A stretch of DNA of 64,000 nucleotides from Thioclava nitratireducens (lineage in GTDB: Bacteria; Pseudomonadota; Alphaproteobacteria; Rhodobacterales; Rhodobacteraceae). The notes below the pieces were generated by a model that saw only the letters and a list, made by a program, of their open reading frames with translations, was not told the origin of the DNA and ran no database searches. Shown here piece by piece: positions 30,119 through 37,242 of the stretch. The stretch's first letter is position 1, and each line of letters begins with the position of its first letter. The stretch spans positions 532,501 to 596,500 of the forward strand of contig NZ_CP019437.1 of assembly GCF_001940525.2 (NCBI RefSeq), read 5' to 3'. The position numbers and the translations under genes were made by a program.

Positions 30119-31501
30119 TTACGATGCGTCGTCGTCGCCGATATAGGAGGACGACAGGTTGCCGCCGACCACGGTGGTATCCACGGCATTGCCGAGGATG
30201 TTGGCGCCCATCACGATCGACTGGTTGAACGCGGTGGTGTCGATGGCCGCGCTCGCATCGGCATAGGACTGGCCGGTGACGATACCATCGTCGCCATTGC
30301 CCGAACCCCAGTTGCCGAGGCTGCCGCCATTGCCGCCGCCGCCTGCGGTGACGTCGCCGCCACCGTTACCGCCGCCGGCATAGCCGCCGGTCGCCCAGGA
30401 GCCGCCGCCCGTGGCGCTCGAGCTGGTCGTGGCCCAGGCGCTACCATCGCCGCCGTTACCGCCGTCGCCGCCGTAACCCGTGCCGGTGCCAGTACCAGTG
30501 CCGGTCGCCCGTGCATCAGCCATTGCCTGGCCGGAATCGGTCGCGCTTGCATTGCCACCGTCGCCGCCCATCTGCGGATGGTGATGCTTCATCATCATCG
30601 GCATGCCGCCGCCGCCGTCGCCGGCGTTTGCGATTGCGCCGCCTTCGTCCGCTCCAGCACCCGCCATGCCGCCGCCCATGCCGAGGCCCATACCGAAGCC
30701 GTCGCCACCGTCGCCGCCATCGTCGCCTTCACCCTCGGTTTCCGAGGCTGCGAGCGAAACGCCGCCGCCCGAGAGGGCGATACCGCCACCCGCGAGCGCC
30801 ATGCCGCCCGACGAACCGACATCCTCGGCGCCGTTGCCGCCTTCGGAGGATGCGTCGATCCCGTCATCGGAATGCGCCGAATTGTCCTTGATCACGGCGT
30901 CGACCTGGAAATTCGCGTCGTTGGAGACTTTGGGATCATTGAGCGTGTCGTTGTCGGTGAGCGTGTTGGCCTGCGTGTTAACCATCATCACGTCATTACC
31001 CATGCCGTTGAGCATGTCGCTGAGGTTGATGTCGTCACCCGGATCGTAGTCGTAGGTATAGGTCATATCGCCATCGGCAAAGACCATGTCGCCCACGTCC
31101 GAGTTGTCGATATCCGCGAAGTCGTTGTCTTCGCCGAAGATCCCCTCATCCGGGAAATCGATCGTGATGTCGTTGCTGTTGACCGCTTTCGAGTTTGACG
31201 TCGAGTCGGTATCGACACGGTTGTGGTTCGTGTCGTCGAGGCGGTTGGTGTTGGTCGCGTCGCCGCCTTCACCATAGGCACGCGCCGCCGAGGAAGCATC
31301 CGCATCGGCATTCGCACGCGAGTCTGCATCGGCATTCGCACGCGAATCCGAATCCGAAACCGCTTTCTGATGCTGATGCTGCTGTTGCTGCTGCGGATCG
31401 GGCGCCGAGTGATTATCCGACGAGTCCGAGTCGTGATCGTCGTCGTTCTCCATGTGGTTCTTCCAGTCGCCTTGGACCCAATTGTGCCGATTGTTCGCCA
31501 T
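30119..31501 (-). CDS. Glycine/aspartate-rich low-complexity protein, probable secreted partner
   Basis: A 460-aa protein without a signal peptide. Residues 1-130 are Asp/Asn/Ser/His-rich with a Gln/His tract (37-45) and a doubled SRANADAD (53-68). Residues 150-215 hold one QANTLTDNDTL motif (177-187), the same motif found five times in the neighbouring large acidic protein. Residues ~225-410 are Gly-rich with Ser, Ala, Asp and a HHHP patch. The end (~425-460) is FNQSIVMGANILGNAVDTT followed by VVGGNLSSSYIG. GGGAG lies seven bases before the ATG. It is first in the operon with the exporter. A surface or biofilm polymer is inferred from composition and context; no enzyme motif is visible. Confidence 0.68.
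   Translation of the reverse strand: MANNRHNWVQGDWKNHMENDDDHDSDSSDNHSAPDPQQQQQHQHQKAVSDSDSRANADADSRANADADASSAARAYGEGGDATNTNRLDDTNHNRVDTDSTSNSKAVNSNDITIDFPDEGIFGEDNDFADIDNSDVGDMVFADGDMTYTYDYDPGDDINLSDMLNGMGNDVMMVNTQANTLTDNDTLNDPKVSNDANFQVDAVIKDNSAHSDDGIDASSEGGNGAEDVGSSGGMALAGGGIALSGGGVSLAASETEGEGDDGGDGGDGFGMGLGMGGGMAGAGADEGGAIANAGDGGGGMPMMMKHHHPQMGGDGGNASATDSGQAMADARATGTGTGTGTGYGGDGGNGGDGSAWATTSSSATGGGSWATGGYAGGGNGGGDVTAGGGGNGGSLGNWGSGNGDDGIVTGQSYADASAAIDTTAFNQSIVMGANILGNAVDTTVVGGNLSSSYIGDDDAS
31302..31349. repeat. 24-bp tandem repeat, two copies, inside the Gly/Asp-rich gene
   Basis: GCATCGGCATTCGCACGCGA plus four bases is repeated head to tail at 31302-31325 and 31326-31349 with three differences near the end of the second copy. 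It encodes the duplicated SRANADAD. Copy number might vary between strains. Confidence 0.75.
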
Positions 31502-32140
31502 TTCATTTCTCCCAGTTGATCGGTCCGGGATCCGTCACTCTGTCTAAAACGGATATGGTTCGGACCATTGCTATGCAGGGCTTTCGCCCCGATGAATGTC
31601 CGCTTCCCCAACCGCTCGGCACCCCGGTCCCGATCCCCGAATCGAGCGATTCGCAGGTGGGTCACCCTTTCCGGGCGGAATGTGGAAACAGACGAGTCAC
31701 AGCCCCCAGCTGCGACACCAACATCCTGCGCCCCGTGATCCGGTGGACCTAGCTAGCAAATGGGTCTAGCCGGCCGGTGCACCGTTTTAACCGGCTGAAA
31801 ATCAACCGTTTCCCCATGCGCTCCGCGCTGTGGCCTGCGGAATCCCGGACCATCGGAGAAATTTTCACGAAGTTGTCGCAGATGCCCAAAGCTGAACAAG
31901 GTGTAGTGGCGACTCGATCACAACCTACCATTTGTGACGCGTCCCAAGCGGCGTTGAGCGAAAAACCGTGATTCCGGACGCGATTCGCTTAGACTTACGT
32001 TGCGTAAGAGAATCCTTACCGTTGGGTAAACACTTCGGGTAACGCTGATCTCACTGGTCCGTGATATGGTGGATGCGGGCGATATGACGTGGGGTTAGTC
32101 GCCCGAATATTTGAGTTCAGGGTAGGACGAGGGGGCCACC
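31502..32140. promoter_or_regulatory. Divergent regulatory gap between secretion operon and LuxR gene
   Basis: This is 639 bases with no convincing gene. It contains a perfect inverted repeat CGAATCG-AG-CGATTCG at 31638-31653 on the operon side, a lone CGATTCGC half-site at 31981-31988, and two inverted repeats near the LuxR gene. The size is unusual in this gene-dense window and suggests a complex promoter region. Confidence 0.6.
31994..32029. promoter_or_regulatory. Tandem inverted repeats upstream of the LuxR-type gene
   Basis: CTTACG-TTG-CGTAAG at 31994-32008 and TTACC-GTTG-GGTAA at 32016-32029 have centres about 21 bp apart, two helical turns, with another GGTAA half-site at 32038-32042. 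They lie 112-147 bases before the LuxR-type start, where an autoregulator could bind. Confidence 0.5.
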
Positions 32141-32896
32141 ATGAATGCGTTGCATAAGAGTGAACCTGCGGGGGCGCGCGTGATGCCGTCCTGCCGCAAA
32201 CAAGACGCAGCGATCTGCTTTCTTGGCGCATCGCATGTTTTTTCCGATACCGTTTTGCGAACCGTAGATGCCGAAGTGACGCCGGCGACGTGCCTGCGTC
32301 TGAACGATTTCGAGACGCTGCTCGAGGAATTGCAGTCCGACGGACGGATCGATCATCGCGGCACGCTGTGTTCGCTGATCGTGGACGAGGATCACGCCGA
32401 TGGTCTGGTCGCGCTCGCGGAACGTCGCGAGCCGTTCCTGTCGCGCGTGAAACTGATCATCGCGATCGAGGACGAGGCGTATGCGCAGGATCTGATGGCG
32501 CGCCACGGCTCTGCGATCCTGACCCATCACATCAGTCTGCTGCCGATGAACGTGAATCTGACGACTTGGCTCCTGATCCTGCGGATGATCGTCTCGGGGG
32601 GGCACTACATCCCGCCCGCGCTTCTGCACTGCCGTCCGTCAGAGCTGCCGATGCCGATGCTGAACGGCGCCACCGCGACGGAGTCTGCCAATGCGATCTG
32701 CCTGTCGGGGCTGACGCCGCGCGAAACCGAGGTTCTGGAGATGCTCGCCTCGGGCCAGCCGAACAAGATCATCGCGGGCAAGCTGAACCTGTCCGAACAT
32801 ACGGTTAAGCTGCATATCCACCGCATCATCGGGAAGCTAGGCGTCACCAACCGCACCGAGGCGGCGATCTGGTATCACCGTATCCGAGGTGCCTAA
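32141..32896 (+). CDS. LuxR-family (CsgD-like) transcriptional regulator
   Basis: A 251-aa regulator. The C-terminal LuxR helix-turn-helix is at ~185-248 (LTPRETEVLEMLASG, NKIIAGKLNLSEHTVKLHIH, RIIGKLGVTNRTEA). The N-terminal ~150 residues resemble a receiver fold but lack a clear phospho-Asp/Lys set, as in CsgD/VpsT-type regulators of biofilm matrix genes. A conserved W is in NLTTWLLILRMIVSGGHYIP; a VpsT-type c-di-GMP motif cannot be confirmed. It is divergent from the acidic protein/secretion operon and is the obvious candidate to control it. The ATG has GGGGG upstream. Its end overlaps the next gene by eight bases. Confidence 0.82.
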   Translation: MNALHKSEPAGARVMPSCRKQDAAICFLGASHVFSDTVLRTVDAEVTPATCLRLNDFETLLEELQSDGRIDHRGTLCSLIVDEDHADGLVALAERREPFLSRVKLIIAIEDEAYAQDLMARHGSAILTHHISLLPMNVNLTTWLLILRMIVSGGHYIPPALLHCRPSELPMPMLNGATATESANAICLSGLTPRETEVLEMLASGQPNKIIAGKLNLSEHTVKLHIHRIIGKLGVTNRTEAAIWYHRIRGA

Positions 32897-33413
32897 GGAC
32901 CCGCCCGCGCCCGCGGAGGTGCGCCCGCCGGATTTCGATCGGTTCCTGATGCTGATCGGACGCATCAATTATGCCTGGACCAATACCGAGAGCCTGTTGA
33001 TCCATCTGATCGCCGGGCTCGCCGGGACCGACAAGAGCGTCGCGACGATCATCCATCTGACATTGAACACCACGCGTGCGCGGCTCGATCTCGTGGATCG
33101 GCTGGCCAAGCGCGACGACTGTCCCTGCGCGCCGCGGGCCTGCGAACGGGTGCTGGCGGTGTCGGCACGGATGAAGAAAGTGTCGGGGCTGCGCAATCAC
33201 TTCAACCATTGCCTCTACGCTTTCGACGAGGGCGGAGGTCCGGTGCGCGCGATCCAGATGCGTATCGCGGATCGCAAGACCAGTCTGCGGATTGGAGAGG
33301 AAAGCGTTCTGGACAGCGCGACGCTTACCGAACTGGAAGCCGCGCTTGCCGAAATGCAAGCAATCAATGCCGAGATCTGGGCCATCGCCAAGGAATACAA
33401 GATGCCGCTTTGA
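32889..33413 (+). CDS. Conserved-looking hypothetical protein, coupled to the LuxR gene
   Basis: A 174-aa soluble protein starting at a GTG inside the end of the LuxR-type gene, so translation is likely coupled. Helical content looks high: FDRFLMLIGRINYAWTNTES (~17-36), a middle helix, and LTELEAALAEMQAINAEIWAI near the end split by charged residues. One short Cys pair (CPCAPRAC, ~79-86) is present. I do not recognise a family. Association with the regulator suggests a role in signalling or in modulating it, but this is inference. Confidence 0.65.
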   Translation: MPKDPPAPAEVRPPDFDRFLMLIGRINYAWTNTESLLIHLIAGLAGTDKSVATIIHLTLNTTRARLDLVDRLAKRDDCPCAPRACERVLAVSARMKKVSGLRNHFNHCLYAFDEGGGPVRAIQMRIADRKTSLRIGEESVLDSATLTELEAALAEMQAINAEIWAIAKEYKMPL

Positions 33414-33451
33414 GGCGGGCAGGGGAGTTCGGAACTGCGCGACAGCCAACC

Positions 33452-33838
33452 TCAGTTGCGCAGCTGGCGTCCCAACGCCTCGGCCAGTTCCCACGGGTTC
33501 GTCGGCTTCGAGAAGACCGGGATTTCCGGCATGATCGATTGGAAGGCAAGCGGCAGCTGCTCGGCCGTGTTCACCACCAGAGGCACTTCGCGCTTCCACA
33601 GCTCGACGATCAGGGCTTCCGCCGATCCGTCCAGCAGGTTCATGTCGAGGATCGCGCCATCTACGGAGACCGAGTCATCCGTAAGCGCCGCACGCGCACG
33701 TGCCAGGGTCGCGAACGGTCCCGCAACCTGACCGCCTGCTTCCTCGACCGAGAAGGCGATGTCATAGGCGATGAATAATTCATCTTCGACGACGAGGACA
33801 TTGCTGCCCTCGAGGCAAGAAATACTGCTCTGTAGCAT
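33452..33838 (-). CDS. Single-domain response regulator (receiver only)
   Basis: A 128-aa stand-alone receiver. The acidic pair is in LVVEDE (~16-21), the phospho-acceptor Asp is in GAILDMNLLDG (~65), the switch Thr in VVNTAE (~90) and the conserved Lys in FSKPTNP (~109). There is no output domain. It starts eight bases after the sensor kinase stop on the same strand, so the kinase is its likely partner. It may act as a phosphate sink or through protein contact. Confidence 0.88.
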   Translation of the reverse strand: MLQSSISCLEGSNVLVVEDELFIAYDIAFSVEEAGGQVAGPFATLARARAALTDDSVSVDGAILDMNLLDGSAEALIVELWKREVPLVVNTAEQLPLAFQSIMPEIPVFSKPTNPWELAEALGRQLRN

Positions 33839-33846
33839 GGGCTATA

Positions 33847-35763
33847 CTACCCTTTTATCAGGTCCATTGGCACGGTCATGCGAGCTTGGAACCCGTCGGG
33901 AACCCATTCGGTTCCATAGGTTCCCCGCAATTGGCCCTGAATCGTCAGGTCTATCAAGCGCGACCCGAAGCCGCTGTTGCTTGGTGGCACCAGTTTCCCG
34001 GGGTGGCCGCTTTCCCGCCAATCAAGCTCGAGCTGGCCGGAGATCTCGCGCCACTTTAGCACCAGACGCCCCGCATCGTGCGAAAGTGCGCCGTATTTCA
34101 CAGCGTTAGTGGCCAGTTCGTGGATTACCAGCGCGAGGTTGGTGGACCCCGCATGGTTCAGCGCGAGGGCGGGACCGTCGAGGGTCAGCCGTGGATCGTC
34201 GAGATTGGTGTAGGGCGAAAGCACGCCCAGCAACAATTCGCGCAGTTCGACCATGCCGCGGAAATCGCGCTCGGGTGTGGCGGTCGGATTGATCAGCTCA
34301 TGGGCGCGGGCGAGCGCGCCGATCCGTTCGCGCAGGCCCCGCGCCATCTCGTCCGGCGTCGTCGCGTGGCGGGCGGTCATGCCGACCAGCCCCGACATCA
34401 TCGCGAAGGCGTTCTTGACCCGGTGATTGAGCTCGCGCGTCAGCGTGTCGCGTGCCTGCGCGAGCTGGCGCTCCTCTGTCACGTCGCGCAGATAGGCGAG
34501 GATCGCGCCGCTCTCGGGATAGATGCGAGCTTCCAGAATGCGCCCGTCGCGCCCGATCTGATCGGCGACGGTCGGCGTGCCTGTGCGCCGGGCTTCTGCC
34601 AGCGCCTCCGCCAGTTTGCTCTCGCGCAGATGCGGCACGGTTTCCCAGAGCGATCGCCCGATCGCCTGCGACTCGGTAGCGGCCCCGACAGCGGCACGGA
34701 TGCGTGCGCGCATGACAGAATTGGCGAAGCGGATATTGTCGTCGCGGTCGATCTCGATGATCGCGTCGGAGGTGATTTCGTGAAAATTCGCGAGACGCCG
34801 GTCAATGTCGGCCGCACGTTCGCGCGCCTCGTTCAGCTCGGAAATGTCGAGCGCGGTGGCCACGGCCACCGGCGGATCGCTCTCGATCGGTTGCGCCGAG
34901 ATCAGCAGGTTGCTTTCGCTTCCGTCGCGGCGCACGCAGCGCAGCTCCATATGGTTGATCTTTTCGCCGTGGCGTGCGGCGCGCACGATCGGAAATTCGC
35001 TGAGGCTGAGCTTGCGGCCTTCCGGCGTATAAGCGTCGAAGGCGAGCTGCTTGCCCACCTCGCCGTTCTTCACGCCGAACATCTCGATCGCGGTCGCGTT
35101 CAGATCGAGGAGCCGCCCGGTGCCCAGCTCGGCCACGCCCACGCCGACCGGCATCTGATCGAGAATGGCGCGGTAGCGGTTTTCTTCGCGGTGGGCGACG
35201 TTGATCTGGTGGCGTAGCCGGATTTCCGCCTCGACGCCCGCGGCGATGTCGGACAGAGCTTCGTACTCTTCCTCGGTCCATTGCCGCGCCTCGCGGTCGA
35301 TCAGGCAGAACGCGCCGAGCGGTTGCCCCTCGATCGTGCGCAACGGCACACCGAGATAGGCGATCACGCCCAGATCGCGCACCGCGCCATTCTCGCCCAG
35401 CACCGCATCCTCGCGCGCGTCGGACACACGCAGCGGCGCATCGGTTTCCACGACATAGCGGCAAAAGGAATGGGTGAGCGGCGTCTCCGATGGAGAATGG
35501 GCGTCGAAGCGATCCAGCCCGCTTTGCGCCACGAAAACCTGACGGTTCTCGTCGACGATCGAAACCAGCGAGATAGGCACGCCGGTCACCCGCGTCGCGA
35601 GACGCGTCGCACGCGCGAAGATGTCCGCGGGAGCGCTCTCCAGCAGTCCGGTCTCGCGTAATGCCCGAAGGCGCACCGGATCGGTGAGTCGGGACCGGGG
35701 CGGGGGGTCGGATGAGGGTGAGGGCGGTGCAGTGGTTTTCATGCGCAGGCTTTCATATTCCAC
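33847..35763 (-). CDS. Sensor histidine kinase, GAF-PAS-PAS, HWE/HisKA_2 type
   Basis: A 638-aa soluble kinase without membrane segments. A GAF domain covers ~30-190 (ISLVSIVDENRQVF, PLTHSFCRYVVE, YLGVPLRT, GAFCLIDREAR). PAS domains are at ~205-310 and ~325-430. The phospho-acceptor is in TRELNHRVKNAFAMM (~443-457) and the ATPase motif in LVIHELATNAVKYGALS (~537). This is the HWE/HisKA_2 family common in Alphaproteobacteria. The start is GTG at 35763 or ATG at 35742; neither has a clear ribosome site. The ligand is unknown. It forms an operon with the receiver protein downstream. Confidence 0.9.
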   Translation of the reverse strand: MEYESLRMKTTAPPSPSSDPPPRSRLTDPVRLRALRETGLLESAPADIFARATRLATRVTGVPISLVSIVDENRQVFVAQSGLDRFDAHSPSETPLTHSFCRYVVETDAPLRVSDAREDAVLGENGAVRDLGVIAYLGVPLRTIEGQPLGAFCLIDREARQWTEEEYEALSDIAAGVEAEIRLRHQINVAHREENRYRAILDQMPVGVGVAELGTGRLLDLNATAIEMFGVKNGEVGKQLAFDAYTPEGRKLSLSEFPIVRAARHGEKINHMELRCVRRDGSESNLLISAQPIESDPPVAVATALDISELNEARERAADIDRRLANFHEITSDAIIEIDRDDNIRFANSVMRARIRAAVGAATESQAIGRSLWETVPHLRESKLAEALAEARRTGTPTVADQIGRDGRILEARIYPESGAILAYLRDVTEERQLAQARDTLTRELNHRVKNAFAMMSGLVGMTARHATTPDEMARGLRERIGALARAHELINPTATPERDFRGMVELRELLLGVLSPYTNLDDPRLTLDGPALALNHAGSTNLALVIHELATNAVKYGALSHDAGRLVLKWREISGQLELDWRESGHPGKLVPPSNSGFGSRLIDLTIQGQLRGTYGTEWVPDGFQARMTVPMDLIKG

Positions 35764-36009
35764 CTATGCTCAGATAAATCCGTTGCGCCCAGTGTCATAA
35801 GACATGACAGCGATCACGATTTTCCCCGAAAGCGATTTTTTGCAAGGTATTTCGTACGGCAGCTGTGGTGCTTGCTAAATGCAGCGCCGAGAACTGGCGT
35901 TTCGCGAGTTCCACGGCGGTTCTTCCCTGAAATATCTAACGCTTTTTTACGGGTGCCGTAAGGTGAGGATTCGCGCAGCTTCGCGCTTCGGCAGGAAGGC
36001 GCGTAGGCG

Positions 36010-36027
36010 CCCCGAGACTCTCGGGAC
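36010..36027 (-). terminator. Hairpin after the YeeE/YedE gene
   Basis: CCCGAGA and TCTCGGG arms form a tight stem 28 bases beyond the YeeE/YedE stop codon. The T tract is weak. The rest of the 35764-36054 gap contains an imperfect hairpin near 35891-35911 and no gene. Confidence 0.4.
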
Positions 36028-36054
36028 GCGCTATTCGCAAGCGTAAGAGCGCGC

Positions 36055-37119
36055 TTAGCAGGCTGTGGCAGGTGTCATGCTGCGCTGGTCCAGAAGGAAG
36101 TCGGTCACCATCGCACCGATCCACATGCAGAACAGCGCCAGCCACGCGGTGCCCGCGAGAACCGAGGTGCCCGTCACCCCGTTGCCGATGGCGCAGCCGC
36201 CGGCGAGCATCGCGCCAAAGCCCATGAAGACAGCCCCGATCATCGAGCGCCGCATCACCGGCACCGAGTCGAAGCCCTGCCATGCGAATTGGCGCGAGAG
36301 GAGCGAGCTCAGGAACGCGCCGAGCACCACGCCCGGCACGAGGCCGACGTCGAATTCCAGCACCGAATGGCGGTCGAGGAAGAACATCAGCGTATTGGCC
36401 GAGGGGCCCGAGAAGGTGACGGAATTGACCGGCACCGGATCGAATGCGACCTGGCTCAGCATGAAGGTCAGCACCCAGCCCACCGCGACCGCGAAGCCGA
36501 CGCCGGAGGCGAAGATCCACGTCTTCACGCCAATCTCGTTGCGCTTGGCCAGATACATGCCTGCGATGGCGAAGACGATGCCTACGGCGAGCCCGGTCCA
36601 GTCCGGCAGATGCAGCGCGTCGAGGATATTCACGTTCTGCGCCCCGGTAATCCAGAGGCCGGCGAGTCGATCTCGCAGCGGTGCGAGGATGCCCTTGAGG
36701 CTCATCGTGGCGGTCACGGCGAAGATCAGCCCCGAGACGACCGAGCGCAGGTTGCCCGTCGCCGCGAGCACGAGAAGCCGCCCCGAACATCCGCGCGACA
36801 GCACCATGCCGACGCCGAAAATGAGGCCGCCGATGATCGCGCCCGACCACGAGCCCGGCACCGACATCATCCGGCTGTCGGCCTGCCGGAAGAGGTCGAG
36901 CAGCTGCGCGCTCTGCACCCAGACCAGCGCGGTCGAGAAGGTCAGAAACCAGACCGCGACCTTGCCGCCCAGCTTGCCCCGCGCGAATTCCACGGTCGCA
37001 GCCCGCAGGCAGAAGTTCGATTTCTGCGCGGCCACGCCGAAGATGAGCCCGGTGATGACCCCGAAAAGCGCCGCCGTGGGGCCTTCGCCGATCCGCTCGA
37101 TGAGTGCGATGATGTCCAT
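36055..37119 (-). CDS. YeeE/YedE family sulfur-compound transporter
   Basis: A 354-aa protein with eight to ten membrane segments. Family Cys motifs are AAQKSNFCLRAATVEF (~29-44), LSRGCSGRLLVLA (~106-118) and LAGGCAIGNGVTGTS (~310-324). In the thiosulfate transporter YeeE/TsuA such Cys residues relay the substrate through the membrane, so thiosulfate or related sulfur import is the likely role. GGGAG precedes the ATG at 37119; an earlier in-frame start exists without a site. It is divergent from an MFS carrier, with a possible FNR-type box between them. Confidence 0.87.
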   Translation of the reverse strand: MDIIALIERIGEGPTAALFGVITGLIFGVAAQKSNFCLRAATVEFARGKLGGKVAVWFLTFSTALVWVQSAQLLDLFRQADSRMMSVPGSWSGAIIGGLIFGVGMVLSRGCSGRLLVLAATGNLRSVVSGLIFAVTATMSLKGILAPLRDRLAGLWITGAQNVNILDALHLPDWTGLAVGIVFAIAGMYLAKRNEIGVKTWIFASGVGFAVAVGWVLTFMLSQVAFDPVPVNSVTFSGPSANTLMFFLDRHSVLEFDVGLVPGVVLGAFLSSLLSRQFAWQGFDSVPVMRRSMIGAVFMGFGAMLAGGCAIGNGVTGTSVLAGTAWLALFCMWIGAMVTDFLLDQRSMTPATAC

Positions 37120-37172
37120 AGCCAAATCTCCCGTTCGCGCACGGGTTTTGCCAGAAACCGCAGAAACGCACA

Positions 37173-37186
37173 TTGATCTGAGTCAG
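37173..37186. promoter_or_regulatory. FNR/Crp-type box between YeeE/YedE and MFS genes
   Basis: TTGATCTGAGTCAG has a perfect left half (TTGAT) and a 3-of-5 right half against TTGAT-N4-ATCAA. It lies between divergent starts at 37119 and 37243, where it could serve either. The call is tentative. Confidence 0.4.
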
Positions 37187-37242
37187 GTCGCACCTTTTGC
37201 AGACTTGCCGTGGACGCTGCCGTCGCGTCTAAGGAAAGCATG

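Noticed and set aside
27641..31501. RTX (GGxGxDxUx) calcium repeats in the secretion substrates
   Set aside because: The nonapeptide does not occur; the Gly-rich block of the second protein is irregular GGG/GD runs, so the proteins are not called RTX.
33452..33838. FATGUY-type receiver of the general stress response
   Set aside because: The segment after the switch residue reads VVNTAEQ and lacks the motif.
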